A DNA stretch of 64,000 nucleotides from Pectinophora gossypiella (GCF_024362695.1 NC_065426.1:1054001-1118000), one strand, 5' to 3'; shown: positions 31,980 through 42,812, counted from the first letter of the stretch. Program-made: numbers and translations. Notes: generated by a model not told the origin, from the sequence alone.

Positions 31980-32215
31980 ACAACACAACACAGAGCAACA
32001 CAGACACTTCATACAAAAAACCTCATTTTACACAGACACAACACACTGACGTTATCGTACACGCGCATCTGTGTGTGTGACGTCTTACGCCATACGATTG
32101 AAGACTAAAGTAAGACCGAGAGGGGGTGAGGTAAACTTAGCTCAACAGCTATGGGGGAGCGGAAAGTTGCCGTTGTATACGTAGTATTATTCCTTATTCT
32201 ATGTGTGTGGGGACC
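31980..32215 (+). repeat. Dispersed repeat family I
   Basis: 'cagacacttcatacaaaaaa', 'gacgttatcgtacacgcgca' and 'gtgaggtaaacttagctcaa', as at 2236-2450. Confidence 0.6.
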
Positions 32216-32380
32216 CTAAAGCTTGATATGCGTAATGGCCGGTCATTTAGATACGTATACAGATTCTATCTGGTGGTAATTACAGCTCTATGCATATTAT
32301 AACAGATACTATTAGTTACCCGCTCTGTTTGTTGTATGTATGTGAAATAAATGATGTGTCGTTCTCAAGCATTATTATAA

Positions 32381-32690
32381 TCTTCTTCTTAACGTGTGGA
32401 TTGTGAGCTGGAATACCAGCCTCATCAACCCTGGTATCAGGGTTATTATTGAGCTGCCAAAGGCCCCTGACGTGGCCCATGTAACGACTACTTACATCAG
32501 TAAGTAGTAATCGGGACCAACGGCTTAACGTGCCTTCCTAAGCACGGATCATCTAACTTTCGGACAATCAGGTGATCAGCCTGTAATGTCCTAACGAAAC
32601 TATGGATCACAGAGTGATTTTTGTGATATGTCCCGGATGGATCCCTTCGGATCGTGAGCCCAATGCTCAACCACTGGACCACAGTCGCCT
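32381..32690 (-). mobile_element. SINE family 2
   Basis: Minus copy from 'tcttcttcttaacgtgtgga' to 'ccactggaccacag'. A short deletion affects the region before the B box. Confidence 0.8.
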
Positions 32691-32759
32691 TTATGATATG
32701 ACGAAGCGACGATCTGATATCATTTATAACATACTACTTTTAAAAAGATTGCTTTTAAA

Positions 32760-32885
32760 AGGATGTAAGTACGTAGTCGTTACAAGAGTCTATATCAGGG
32801 TCCTATGGCGGCTTAATGATAACCCGGACACCAGGGTTGATGGGGTTGGTAATCCTCCTCACAACCCACGCGATAGAAGATTAAA
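32760..32885 (+). repeat. SINE family 2 tail
   Basis: 3' part only: 'ggatgtaagtacgtagtcgt' to 'acaacccacgcgatagaaga'. Confidence 0.65.
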
Positions 32886-33354
32886 CATATTTAATTTTAA
32901 TTTACAATTGCGCAAACATACAGTTAACTGCCTATTGGTTACCAAATACTACATAAAATGACAGAGATCTGTCGTAATTAAAGTAGGTACTTTAATTTCT
33001 TTTTTATGTTAATTTAAATAATTGTTACTCCCATATTACGTTATAGACGTATGAAATATCGTCTAAGTATCAATTAGTTTTGAAACATTGCTACAATAAA
33101 AAATTAAAATGGTAGCAATTTACAATTCTATTCAGTTGCCAAATTCTAAAGATGATCAATTTATTTTGACATTTACAAATCCTTTTGTTATGTGTGAGAT
33201 CTAGGTTTTTATATATTGTGAATCTATAAGTACTTTATGAGCCATGTCTAAAGATACATAGCTTTATTTTGTTAAATATTGCAAAAATGCCATGAAATTG
33301 TTTAATGTTTCAATGAGAACTTTGGTGTTATGGCTACACATAAAGCCCTTATTA
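32886..33354. other. Unassigned AT-rich spacer
   Basis: No exon or repeat recognised. Confidence 0.4.
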
Positions 33355-33540
33355 GAATGACGATTCAAAGTGTTATGTTACCTGCAGAATATAGATATTT
33401 TTGGTTTAGGAGGTATGTGACCTAACCTGTATTAGGCTGGTTTCCCCTTCGCGGGTTGGAAGGTCAGACATGCAGTTGCTTCTGTAAAAAACCGGACCTG
33501 TCAAATCTTCAGGTTAGGTAAGCGGACCCTGTGAAAATGT
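33355..33540 (+). repeat. LINE family L tail joined to SINE 4 body
   Basis: 33355-33405 ends 'atatagatatttttggttta'. 33406-33540 is SINE 4 ('ggaggtatgtgacctaacct' to 'gtaagcggaccctgtgaaaa'). Confidence 0.6.
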
Positions 33541-33801
33541 GACGTGACTTATTGTACTATAATAAGGTGCAAAATCAAATTACTTTCTTGCAAAGTAATA
33601 AATTAACTGGTTGCACTTATGACCTCCTGGTTACATGTCATTTCTGTCATAGACCGAAAACACCTACAAAAACATAAATTTTATGTTGACAACTAATGGT
33701 TCATAATTTCGCTGGGCTGTAACTGTACTTTTGCTTTTTGATTCTTTTGCCGCAAATGGCATTAAGGTATTATTAAGGTATTTAGGCATTGGTTTAGGTT
33801 A

Positions 33802-34092
33802 AGGAGCTCGGTGGCGCAGCGGTAAACGCGGTCGGTCTGCGATTGTTGAAGTTAAGCAACTTTCGCAAAGGCCGGTCATAGGATGGGTGACCACAAAAAA
33901 AATCATCTCGAGCTCCTCCGTGCTTCGGAAGGCACGTTAAGCCGTTGGTCCCGGCTGCATTAGCAGTCGTTAATAACCACCAATCCGCACTGGGCCCGCG
34001 TGGTGGTTTAAGGCCCGATCTCCCTATCCATCCATAGAGAAGGCCCGTGCCCCAGCAGTGGGGACGTTAATGGGCTGGTGATGATGATGATG
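33802..34092 (+). mobile_element. SINE family 3 (tRNA/5S-like hybrid)
   Basis: Complete plus copy: 'aaggagctcggtggcgcagc', then 'gttaagcaac' ... 'ggatgggtgaccac', body and (GAT)n tail. Confidence 0.87.
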
Positions 34093-34184
34093 GCATTAAG
34101 GTAACTACTTGGCTGGACAATCCACTCGCCGTGAAACGACTCACCGTAGCAGGAAACGACGTTCGGGGAATCGCCATAGATACA

Positions 34185-34385
34185 TACATACATAAACTCA
34201 CGCCCGTAATCCCTAATGGGGTGGGCAGAGCCACAAGTAATCAAAGACAACTTGCAGCCACTGTTGATACGATGTCGTAAGCTGGATATGATGAACCTTA
34301 TGGTGATAAGGGATCAGCCTATCGCCCATAACATTAGTCCATCATGTTAGAGGACACAATCCCTCTGTCGGTTTTACGACAAAAC
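34185..34385 (-). repeat. Retrotransposon 3'-end fragment, family J
   Basis: Nearly the same as 9815-10050, starting in ATAC repeats and including 'cagcctatcgcccataacat'. Confidence 0.6.
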
Positions 34386-34574
34386 GCCATCGCCACGGGG
34401 AATCGCCATCAACACCATAATACAACCATGGTCGTAGTTAAAACAATATTTGAGCATTATGTAAATGAACAATGTTATGTACAGTTTTACTACGTTTTTG
34501 TATACACTTTACGTGTGTTCACGTTAAGTATATTGACATTGGTACTAATTCATGTTCACACCACAACATACATG

Positions 34575-34763
34575 ACATAGACAGCCTATACACGTCCCAC
34601 TGCTGGGCACAGGCCTCCCCTCAATCAACCGGAGGGGGTATGGAGCATACCCCACCACGCTGCTCCACTGCGGGTTGGTGGAGGTGTTTGGGCTAGTAGC
34701 CCGGGAACAACGGCTTAGCGTGTCTTCCGAAGCACGGAATCATCTTACTTTTCCGGACAACTG
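34575..34763 (-). repeat. SINE family 1, head-less copy
   Basis: Minus SINE 1 from 'agcctatacacgtcccactg' to 'catcttacttttccggacaa'. It is cut off by the hairpin element that follows. Confidence 0.7.
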
Positions 34764-34980
34764 TACGGGGTGGAAGTGAAATCGTAACGAATACTGAGAG
34801 GGATGATTCAGCTCATTATTCTGTGTTAATGTCAAGTGGAATTTTCCGTCGCAAATGTATAGAATTGGAAATAATTTAAAAAACTAAAAAAACATTAATT
34901 TTGCGACGGAAAATTCCACTTGATATCAACTCAGAATCATGGTCTGAATCATTCTCCTCAGTATTCGTTACGATGTCACT
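34764..34980. mobile_element. Single-hairpin TA element, right end lost
   Basis: Starts 'tacggggtggaagtgaaatc' and stops at 'gatgtcact', where the SINE 3 tail begins. Confidence 0.7.
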
Positions 34981-35433
34981 ATCATCATCAGTCCATTAAC
35001 GTCCCAACTGCTGGGGGACAGGCCTTCCCTATGGATGGATAGGGAGATCGGGCCTTAAACCACCACGCGGGCCCAGTGCGGATTGGTGGTTATTAACGAC
35101 TGCTAATGCAGCCGGGACCAACGGCTTAACGTGCCTTCCGAAGCACGGAGGAGCTCGAGATGAAAACCTTTTCTTTTGTGGTCACCCATCCTATGACCGG
35201 CCTTTGCGAATGTTGCTTAACTTCAACAATTCAAATTCAAATTCAAAATTCAAAAATATCTTTATTCAGTAGGTAACATAGTTACACTTTGAATCGTCAA
35301 TTTTTACATAACGAACGTCTCATCCGCCTAAAACTACTGCAGCTTCTCACAACCTGTATAGCCGGGGAAAAGAAGCTGCACGAAAAACCTTGCAGACCGA
35401 GCGCGTTTACCGCTGCGCCACCGAGCTCCTCAC
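34981..35433 (-). mobile_element. SINE family 3 split by a LINE end
   Basis: Minus SINE 3 in two parts (34981-35227 and 35392-35433) separated by a 164-bp family L LINE tail. The parts join in the family consensus between 'cttcaacaa' and 'gcagaccgagcgcg'. Confidence 0.8.
35228..35391 (-). mobile_element. Family L LINE 3' end inserted in SINE 3
   Basis: 'ttcaaattcaaattcaaaat' through 'ggaaaagaagctgcacgaaa'. A severely 5'-truncated LINE; no long duplication flanks it. Confidence 0.7.
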
Positions 35434-35814
35434 TGAATCGTTCGTTCAGAGTCACTAACAGCCGGTATAATTGGAATAATCACAAGCCGAAGATGACCGC
35501 ACGTCACTGGATAAGTCACTGCGTGAGCTTTCATCAAAGGTTGGTAATTCTCTTCTAATTGTGAAGTGATCTATCAAAGTCACCCGATCTCAAGGTGAGG
35601 AGGACGTGTTGCTTAACAATTGCTGTGTGCGGCCACGAGAGCGGAGGTTTCAACATAACATCACGCCTGTATCCCCGGAGGGGTACGCAGAAGTATATAG
35701 TGTATCGCCCCTATAGTAAAAACCGCGTAAACGCCTTTTTGAAACAAAACTTTGCAGTCTCAATTTTACCCAAATTGAAATTAAATAAAAGAAAATCGCA
35801 TAATCATGTGATAT

Positions 35815-36400
35815 TTCAAAAGACCTCCTACAGACCCCTGCACCAAAGATGGAATTGTTCAAAACTAGTCCTTACTACCGAGCTATAAACATATACAATG
35901 CATTGCCAAAGCACTTAAGAAATAATATGGAATCACAAACATTTAACAAAAACCTAAAAGACTATTTGTGTGTAAAAGGGTACTATACGATAAATGAATT
36001 TATAAATGATAAAAAATTATAACATGTATGAAATATAAAATAACAAAATAACAATTTTATGAATAAAATGACGAAAACGAGACAATAATAAAATAATAAA
36101 ATAAACAAAATAATAAAAATAAAATATGATCCCACTTATAATATAACATATTATTATTAAAGCATGATCAAATAAAATTCTTTTAATAAAATCACAAATA
36201 TGATATATAGCATGATCCAATACCACTACTTTATGATATCTATATTTAATGTTTTTATTTATGTTTTATTTATTATGACCATCACGCAGTCCGCTCAAAT
36301 TTTGCAACACCCTTCCAGGGTCATGTACTTACCTCATTAATCATAAATCATTATAACATCTTGTATAATTATGTACATGAAGCAATAAATAAATAAAACA
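35815..36400 (+). pseudogene. C-terminal remnant of a CR1/Jockey-like LINE ORF2 and 3' UTR
   Basis: A plus-strand frame at about 35858-36021 reads KTSPYYRAINIYNALPKHLR...TFNKNLKDYL and then a stop. It matches in pattern the end of the intact LINE ORF2 in this window (LFNNLPSHIKNIES...FKRKLAQYI). The following 370 bases are AT-rich 3' UTR ending near 'gaagcaataaataaataaaa'. Upstream, 35640-35815 keeps short coding-like stretches with stops. It is a dead, 5'-truncated copy of a LINE different from the one at 51.6 kb. Confidence 0.6.
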
Positions 36401-36879
36401 ATAAACAAAAACGCTTACGTGGTTTTCACTATAAGGTGATTATATAACCTAAGTCTCATATACCTAATAGGGGGCGAGCCTACTGGGATTAAGCGGGCAC
36501 AAATCCTGGAAACCAAGTGATATCTATTTTTTAACAATACAGCTTGATGCACAAACTTTATCGTCTCATTGAAAAACGAAGACTGATGATAAAAATTAAA
36601 AAAAAAAACAAAAAGGGGTAAAGTTATAAAAAGTTTGTTAGGTAGGGATAGGTAGATTTCAATATATTTGAAGCCATGTCATGAAAAACGTCTACGGATT
36701 TTAATGACTCCCTTTTTGGAGCCCTTTTCGGAGAACGCGTGATAACGTAGTCAGGCATTTTCCGAAAATTTTTGACAGAACTATTATTTATTATTCTTTT
36801 TTAGTAATGTTGGTATCATTTGTTTATTGCACCAGCCCGTGCTCCAATGAATAATCTTCTTTCACCCTAAGGTTGTCTG

Positions 36880-36990
36880 GCAGAAATTGCTGTTTAGCAA
36901 TAAGGCCGCATATAGTGCTTATGTTTTATTCGTATGTTTATGTCCTTTGTATATGTTGTTGTGCAATAAAGTATTACTGATTGATTGATT
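36880..36990 (+). repeat. LINE 3' end, family O
   Basis: 'ggttgtctggcagaaattgc', 'agcaataaggccgc' and 'tgtgcaataaagtatt' followed by GATT repeats. Relatives are at 41385-41480 (+), 46310-46392 (+) and 50430-50600. Confidence 0.6.
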
Positions 36991-37052
36991 GAACAGGACT
37001 AAGTGTGCTTTTCGGAGATGGCCTTAGTATTTTCCTTGCACCTACTTGCCAA

Positions 37053-37204
37053 CGTCCCCCGTGGTCCAGTGGTTGATATATAACGTTGGGCTCACGTGGG
37101 GTATGGGGTTCTAATCCTTATGGGGAAAAATAACTTTGTGATCCTTGGTTTGTTTAGGACATCACCCGATTGTCCGAAAGTAAGGTGATCCGTGCTTCGG
37201 AAGG
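37053..37204 (+). repeat. SINE family 2, 3'-truncated by the next element
   Basis: Head 'cccgtggtccagtggttgat' and body up to 'gatccgtgcttcggaaggta', where the double-hairpin element begins. Confidence 0.65.
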
Positions 37205-37206
37205 TA

Positions 37207-37698
37207 TACAGGGTGTTAGTGACATCCTAACGAATACTCAGAGGGATGATTCAGACCATGATTCTGAGTTAATATCAAGTGGAATTTTCCGTCGCAAAAT
37301 TCATGTTATTTTTTTAGTTTTTTAAAATTATTTTCAATTCTATACTTTTGCGATGGAAAATTCCACTTGATATTAACTCAGAATAATCAGCCGAATCATC
37401 CCTCTCAGTATTCGTTACGATGTCACTTACACCCCATACAAGTACATACAGTAGCCATACAAGTAGGTATGGGTGTTAGTGACACTGTAACGAATACTGA
37501 AGGGGATGATTCAGGCCATGATTCTGAGTCGATATCAAGTGGAATTTCCTGTCGGAGAAGTCTTGAAAATTTTAGACCTTTTTTATATTATTTTCCGTTC
37601 CATACTTTTGCGACGGAAAATTCCACTTGATATCAACTCAGAATCATGGCCTGAATCATCCCTCAAAGTTTTCGTTACGATGTCACTAACACCCTGTA
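37207..37698. mobile_element. Double-hairpin TA element, copy 3
   Basis: 492 bp with TA at 37205-37206 and 37699-37700. Ends 'tacagggtgttagtgacat' and '...cactaacaccctgta'. Two palindromic modules (37207-37435 and 37468-37698) are separated by a spacer containing 'acaagtacata'. Confidence 0.87.
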
Positions 37699-37989
37699 TA
37701 AGCTGTTGGACCCACATGACAGAAGACCTACTTGCCGCGATGATCGTAGTCCACGCAGACGAAGTCACGGCAATAGCTAGTTACGAAATCTTTTACAACC
37801 GACGTTCTTTTCGTGGCCGCACACTATTCCTTCAAGGTAACATCACAAGTTGCATCTTATAGCTTAGTGAATAAGACTTAAATCGCCAACTTTAACTTAT
37901 TTGTTAACTTCGCTAACCGAATGAGATTTATCTCGCATTTGTTTGTTAACTCACGACTTGGGTTCACGCGTTTTTATTTTTTAAAAAAG

Positions 37990-39507
37990 ATGAATATCAA
38001 ACATTTGTTTTTTATTTTTGCTATAGTTGTACAAGTTAGGAGTGAGTGTGATGACTATTTGAAGTGCTTAGGTGAATTAATACATGATTTTCTTGGTGAT
38101 AACAATAACAGTACTAAAGTTGAAAGAAGAGAAAATGATGATAATATTACAAACATACCACGTATCTACGATGAAGGAAACAGTTCTATAAGTGTTTTTG
38201 ATTTATCTGAAATTGGTAAGAGCATAAGCCAAGCTTTGACTGATGTTACCACATTAATAAAAGACGAATTAGCAGGAATGTTTAATATTGAACAAGAAAC
38301 AGATGTACATAAAGATATTGATAACAAAACTGTTATTCATGTAAGAACGTTCGGTTTCAATATTATTGGAGATAAAGATAATGACACCAGTGGAGATAAT
38401 ATTACAAATATAGTACAAGTCCCTGCAGTAATAGTGAATAACTTTACAGAATTTAATGATGAACTAAACGCTTTAAAAGTTGAGATTGAGAAGAATCTAC
38501 AAGCAGAGCTGGAAGCGTTTATATCCAAAATAACAGAGAACGATACTCTTGATTGGGAAGAAGTAACAGAATATACTTCATTTGATAACCATGATGGTAC
38601 TAATGAATTTAAAAGAAAACACGACATAATAGAATCCAGTACAGAAGTGGTAAAAGAGGAATTCAATACCCCGGTAACAAGTTCAGTAACAACAACGGAA
38701 AATATTATTAGCACCGAAATTGTAAACATTAAAATAAAACCTGAATCGCCGTTGGAAAATGAAACAAAAGATGTACCAAATGATAATTTTACAGAAATTA
38801 TAACGACTACACCTAAAAATATTGAAACTACACACATATCTGCTAAATTAGTAGCAACAGATGTTGCTCCTACTGTATTTTCCAGTTTCATACAAGGTAG
38901 TGATGAGAAAATAATAGAAAATAAAACTGATACTTCAATAGTAGCATCTATAGAGGATGAAGAAAATATTGAAGTAGTAGCTACTACAATAACTACTACT
39001 GATCCTACCTCTACTACTAGTAATCCTACGTCAACACACGCTACTAAGGTTGACAAAGAAGTAGAAATGGCAGTTTCTTCTACTACTACAACAACTATTC
39101 TACCAGTGAAAGTTGTTGATGTTACAACAACAGTGGCGCCTATCGTCACAACTATGGAACCTAAGGATACCACTGTAACTACTACAAAACCTTTAGATAC
39201 AGTTACAAAAGTTAATATAACTACAGACATTCCACAAACAAAATCACGTATAGATTACAAACTAATAGAAAACATACATGAAAACGAAATCTCTAATGAC
39301 GATATTTCGTATTACGATATCCAAGACGACAATTCGACTGATTACCCAATAATCGATTATATAGAACTGTACAAAGACACGATGAACGAAGAAATCGATT
39401 ACAAATCGATAAAAATACCTGTAGACGATACTATAGGTACAAAAAATGACCTAGTTAATACTATAGTGAAAGACGGAGCAAACGGACGGACGAACAATGG
39501 ATCTTAC
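37990..39507 (+). CDS. Large coding exon: secreted Thr-rich acidic stalk of a protease-like gene
   Basis: 506 codons from ATG 37990 (A at -3) to donor GTAAGT at 39508, phase 0. The frame is open from 37921, but this Met starts a clean signal peptide (MNIKHLFFIFAIVVQVRS) followed by ECDDYLKC, the only two Cys of the exon. The rest is a low-complexity acidic region with many N-glycosylation sequons (e.g. NNST, NDTS, NNFT, NETK) and, from about residue 220, a Thr/Ser-rich mucin-like part (TTTTILP, VTTTVAPIVTT, TTTKPLDT). The last 80 residues are Asp/Tyr-rich. Such stalks are extended, glycosylated and poorly conserved. Phase and order fit splicing to the S1 exon at 63196, over a 23.7-kb intron. 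Reading past the donor gives six residues and a stop. I do not recognise the stalk family. The long minus-strand frame opposite is a shadow. Confidence 0.75.
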
Positions 39508-39539
39508 GTAAGTGTTACATTTATTTGAGTTACGAATTA

Positions 39540-39714
39540 AATATTTTGTCGAAACTATTGTTTTTATCTAATTATGGGAAAAAGGGTCTAATTTGGTAAT
39601 TATTGTGCCACTGCTTTAGATTGGTGAGTGAAAGTTGAGTTAGCTGGAGGTTTGGTTTTTTAGTCAACTAACAAACCCAAACGGGGACCGCTGGTGCGAA
39701 CCTCAGTATCGGAC
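39540..39714. other. Start of the 23.7-kb intron
   Basis: No recognised repeat in the first 170 bases after the donor. Confidence 0.4.
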
Positions 39715-39830
39715 ATGCACCAATGAATTATAACTTTATCTTAAGTGCAGTTTTCATTAACACAGTTGGCTCGACCATTATAGACGGCGATCACCTCCTA
39801 TCACGTTGGTCTAACAAAAAGCTCGACGAT
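39715..39830 (+). repeat. SINE family 5 body fragment
   Basis: 'attaacacagttggctcgac' and 'cacgttggtctaac', as at 4550-4640. Confidence 0.55.
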
Positions 39831-39874
39831 CATCTTGCGATGGATGTAGTTATGGGCTTATGACAACCCATCAT

Positions 39875-40195
39875 TATCAGCCGTACGACGCCCACTGCTG
39901 GGCATATGCCTCCCCCAAGCATCTCCACGACGATCGGTCCTGCGCTGCCCGCATCCAGCGGCTTCCCGCGACCTTCCCCAGATCGTCGGTCCACCTTGTA
40001 GCGGGCCTACCCACTGAGCGTCGTCTGACACGTGGTCGCCATTCGAGAACCTTTCCGCCCCAGCGGGCATCGGTTATCCTCGCTATATGTCCTGCCCACT
40101 GCCACTTCAGCTTGGCAATTCTCCAAGCTATGTCGGTGACTTTAGTTCTCCTGCGGATCTCCTCATTTCTGATTCGATCGAGCATGTATGACCTA
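39875..40195 (-). pseudogene. RTE-type LINE ORF2, C-terminal fragment
   Basis: Minus-strand frame MLDRIRNEEIRRRTKVTDIA...LKWQWAGHIAR...WRPRVRRRSVGRPATRW...DLGKVAGSRWMRAAQDRSSWRCLGEAYAQQW, then a stop. The order WAGHIAR, GRP-TRW and W-R-A-QDR-W is the recurring C-terminus of RTE/BovB-like reverse transcriptases in insects. The RT core is absent, so this is a 5'-truncated, dead copy. Confidence 0.75.
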
Positions 40196-40385
40196 GTTTT
40201 GTTTTATTTATCCCAGTCCAGGGGATAATCATATTCATGTCTACCCCAGCAACAGAGTGTCGTAAAGACAACAAACATGACAGCACTGAGTTGATAAACA
40301 GGTGACTACGCGGTTCATTGCTTGTGTTTCATGATTGGCCATTATATTTTTTACACCATGTTTTTTGACATAAAATTGAAAAACA

Positions 40386-40785
40386 ATTAAAAATATGCCT
40401 GACTATGGTGCCTTGGCAGAGAGGAAAATGCCTACTTTGGGATGCCACGTGCGTCAGCACTTTTGCCGCCTCGCACCTCAGCCGAACGGCACAGACAGCC
40501 GGCGCCGCGGCGGAATATGCCGCTAGTAGAAAGCGGGAGAAATATTCGGCCCTGGAGGGCAACTACCTCTTTGTGCCACTTGCGTTCGAGACGACAGGTT
40601 GTTGGGGGTCGGAGGCTATAGCTTTCGTTAGGGAGGTGGGGCGAAGGATAAGTGACAGGGGGTCGGATGCTCGTGCGGGTTGTTTCCTGGCGCAAAGGTT
40701 GTCCATCGCCAAACAACGTGGTAACGCGGCAAGCGTGATGGGGACCTTTGCGCCCGGAGCCACCCGCGGGGGCTTATTTGACTAA
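40386..40785 (+). pseudogene. C-terminal fragment of a retroelement polyprotein
   Basis: Plus-strand frame (start taken at 40405) reads MVPWQRGKCLLWDATCVSTFAASHL...AGAAAEYAASRKREKYSALEGNYLFVPLAFETTGCWGSEAIAF...AQRLSIAKQRGNAASVMGTFAPGA, stop at 40783. This pattern (W-G-K-L-WD-TC-DT, KY-L---Y-FVP---ET-G, QR-S-A-QRGNA-S--GT) is, as I recall it, the C-terminal part of reverse-transcriptase-containing proteins annotated in many invertebrates. The enzyme core is missing. It is distinctly GC-richer than its surroundings, which suggests a recent arrival. Confidence 0.55.
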
Positions 40786-41008
40786 ATAGATTGTTATTGT
40801 CTATTTTATATAATGTGTATTTTTGTTTTGACTGTAATGTTTATTACGAATAAATGATTAATTATTAAAAATATACGTTCATTTATCTGCTGTCGACATT
40901 TGTAGTTAAACTCATAACAATTAATTCAATAGACTAAGGGTGGTATTAATAAACTAATCTCAGGTGAGACTGCCCTAAAGATCATGCTCAAGTCCCTGTT
41001 TTTATACA

Positions 41009-41052
41009 TACAGGATGTTAGTGACATCGTAACGAATACTAAGGGGGATGAT
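41009..41052 (+). repeat. TA element end fragment
   Basis: 'tacaggatgttagtgacatc' to 'agggggatgatga', then cut by a SINE 4. Confidence 0.6.
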
Positions 41053-41055
41053 GAA

Positions 41056-41345
41056 TAGTGAGAGCATTTTGAGGACGCAGGTTCTAATCCAGCACAAGCC
41101 TAAACCAATGATTGTCGAATTTGTTTTCGAATTAATGTTTGGATCATAAATGATTATCACGTGCTCAGCGGTGAAGGAAATAATCGCGAGGAATATATTA
41201 CCTAACTAATAATAATAATTAATTAATTAATAATAATTTGACCTAACCTGTATTGTCTCGTAAGGTCAGACAGGCAGACGCTGCTGTAAAAAACCGGACC
41301 TGTCAAATCCTCAGGTTAGGTAAGCGGACCCTGTGAAAATAGGAT
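41056..41345 (+). repeat. SINE family 4 without its tRNA-like 5' end
   Basis: 'ggttctaatccagcacaagc' to 'aagcggaccctgtgaaaata', with a small AATT/AATAAT insertion near 41205-41235. Confidence 0.65.
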
Positions 41346-41384
41346 AATTCTAGGAAGATGATACCTTATGCCTGGTAGTGGTTG

Positions 41385-41480
41385 CCTGGATGAAATTGTT
41401 ACAGAGCAATAAGGCCGCCCATTTGTACTGTTGCTAAATGTTTGTATGTTTTGTTTGTATGCAATAAAGTATATTTGATT
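41385..41480 (+). repeat. LINE 3' end, family O
   Basis: 'ggttgcctggatgaaattgt', 'aataaggccgcccatt' and 'tgcaataaagtatatttgat'. Confidence 0.6.
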
Positions 41481-41773
41481 TGAATGTACGAGTAAAACAA
41501 AAAACTCGACACAAAATGTTGCCCAAATTATTCAAAAAAGTGATTCACAAAAAAATATGACAAATAGGTGTGGCTTTCCGAAAACGTGGAAAGCAATAGG
41601 AATGAATGGTGAAGCATCAAAATGATATCTACGGGCCGCCAGTCACAGGCTCAATAGAAATTGTTTTCGCACTTCCAACGTTTTTTTTGTATTTTTACGC
41701 TGAAATGATTGATTCGCGTCCTCTAACAGTGTGGGACACACGGACATCTAATAAGACGAGTTTTTTGAGTTAG

Positions 41774-41947
41774 AGACCACACTAGCGTCTTTCGAGCGTC
41801 ATTGTCGTGCCAGCGTCCGCGCGATGTCTACGCGACATCGACGCCGCGGCGACGCGACGACAGCGCTGGACGGCTGCTGAACACCGAGCGTTGGCAATAT
41901 AATTATGTCATTTTGTCGATTGGCCTAAGACGCTAGTGGGGGGGTCT
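41774..41947. mobile_element. GC-rich 174-bp MITE
   Basis: Inverted ends 'agaccacactagcgtctt' and 'aagacgctagtgggggggtc'. The interior is very GC-rich with CG-rich words ('cgatgtctacgcgacatcga' is itself palindromic). No other copy is in the window. Confidence 0.6.
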
Positions 41948-42029
41948 TAGGTGGCAAGTCATCCACTTAATGTCTGGCCTGAGGGCGAGATTACTCACTT
42001 TACATTTTTTGTTGCCAACTCGCCTTAAT

Positions 42030-42225
42030 CTTAACCCTGGTTACTATTGAGCCGTCAAAGGCCCTTGACATGACTCATGTAACGACTACTTACTTACATC
42101 AGTAAGTAGTAACCGGGACCAACGGCTTAACGTGCCTTCCGAAGCACGGATCATCTTAGTTTCGGACAATCAGGTGATCAGTCTGTAATGTCCTAACCAA
42201 ACTAGGGATCACAAAGTAATTTTTG
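42030..42225 (-). mobile_element. SINE family 2, head missing
   Basis: Minus copy from 'ggttactattgagccgtcaa' to 'ggatcacaaagtaatttttg'. Confidence 0.7.
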
Positions 42226-42310
42226 TAAAAAAAAAACAAAGTTATCGATTTCGACAAAATTGATTGAATCAATAGATAATTTTATGACGATGCGCATGGC
42301 AGCCCTGCAG

Positions 42311-42604
42311 TCATCATCACCAGCCCATTAACGTCCCCACTACTGGGGCACGGGCTTTCCCTATGGATGGATGAACAGGGAGATCGGGCCTTAAGCCACC
42401 ACGCGGGCCCAGTGTGGATTGGTGGTTATAAACGACTGCTAATTCAGCTGGAACCAACGGCTTAACGTGCCTTCCGAAGCACGGAGGAGCTCGAGATGAA
42501 AACTTTTTTTTCTGGTCACCCATCCTATGACCGGCCTTTGCGAAAGTTGCTTAACTTCAACAATCGCAGACCGAGCGCGTTTACCGCTGCGCCACCGAGC
42601 TCCT
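42311..42604 (-). mobile_element. SINE family 3 (tRNA/5S-like hybrid)
   Basis: Complete minus copy from 'tcatcatcaccagcccatta' to 'ctgcgccaccgagctcctt'. Confidence 0.85.
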
Positions 42605-42812
42605 TAGTAGTGTACAACTGCTCTGCAGTAGTGTATAGTTTTCACGTTTGTTTGCTGAACGCTCCAACCGTGTGTGACTGGAAGCATAGAATTCCATTAT
42701 TATTTCATTCCTTCGCCCAATCATTTCAGTATTCATATTTAGGCAAAAACACAATGAGCGTTTGAGGTAACGACATTTTAATTTCCCAGGAAAAATATAC
42801 AATTAAGAACAT

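Noticed and set aside
37921..37989. First Met (37921) of the large stalk frame
   Set aside because: It would put 23 hydrophilic residues before a perfect signal peptide. The Met at 37990 has a better context and starts the signal peptide.
38021..38040. Internal acceptors (ctatag at 38026, gttag at 38039) that could join the 27292 exon to the 37990 frame
   Set aside because: The pyrimidine tract is good, but they would need incoming phase 1 or 2, while the donor at 27841 is phase 0. The tract is explained by Phe/Ile codons of the signal peptide.
38337..39230. 297-codon open frame on the minus strand
   Set aside because: It lies fully opposite the stalk exon; the Val/Ser-rich product is the complement of Thr/Asn/Asp codons.
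40405..40785. Host gene of unknown function
   Set aside because: No introns or promoter are visible, and the pattern of the peptide fits the C-terminus of retroelement proteins. Listed as a fragment.
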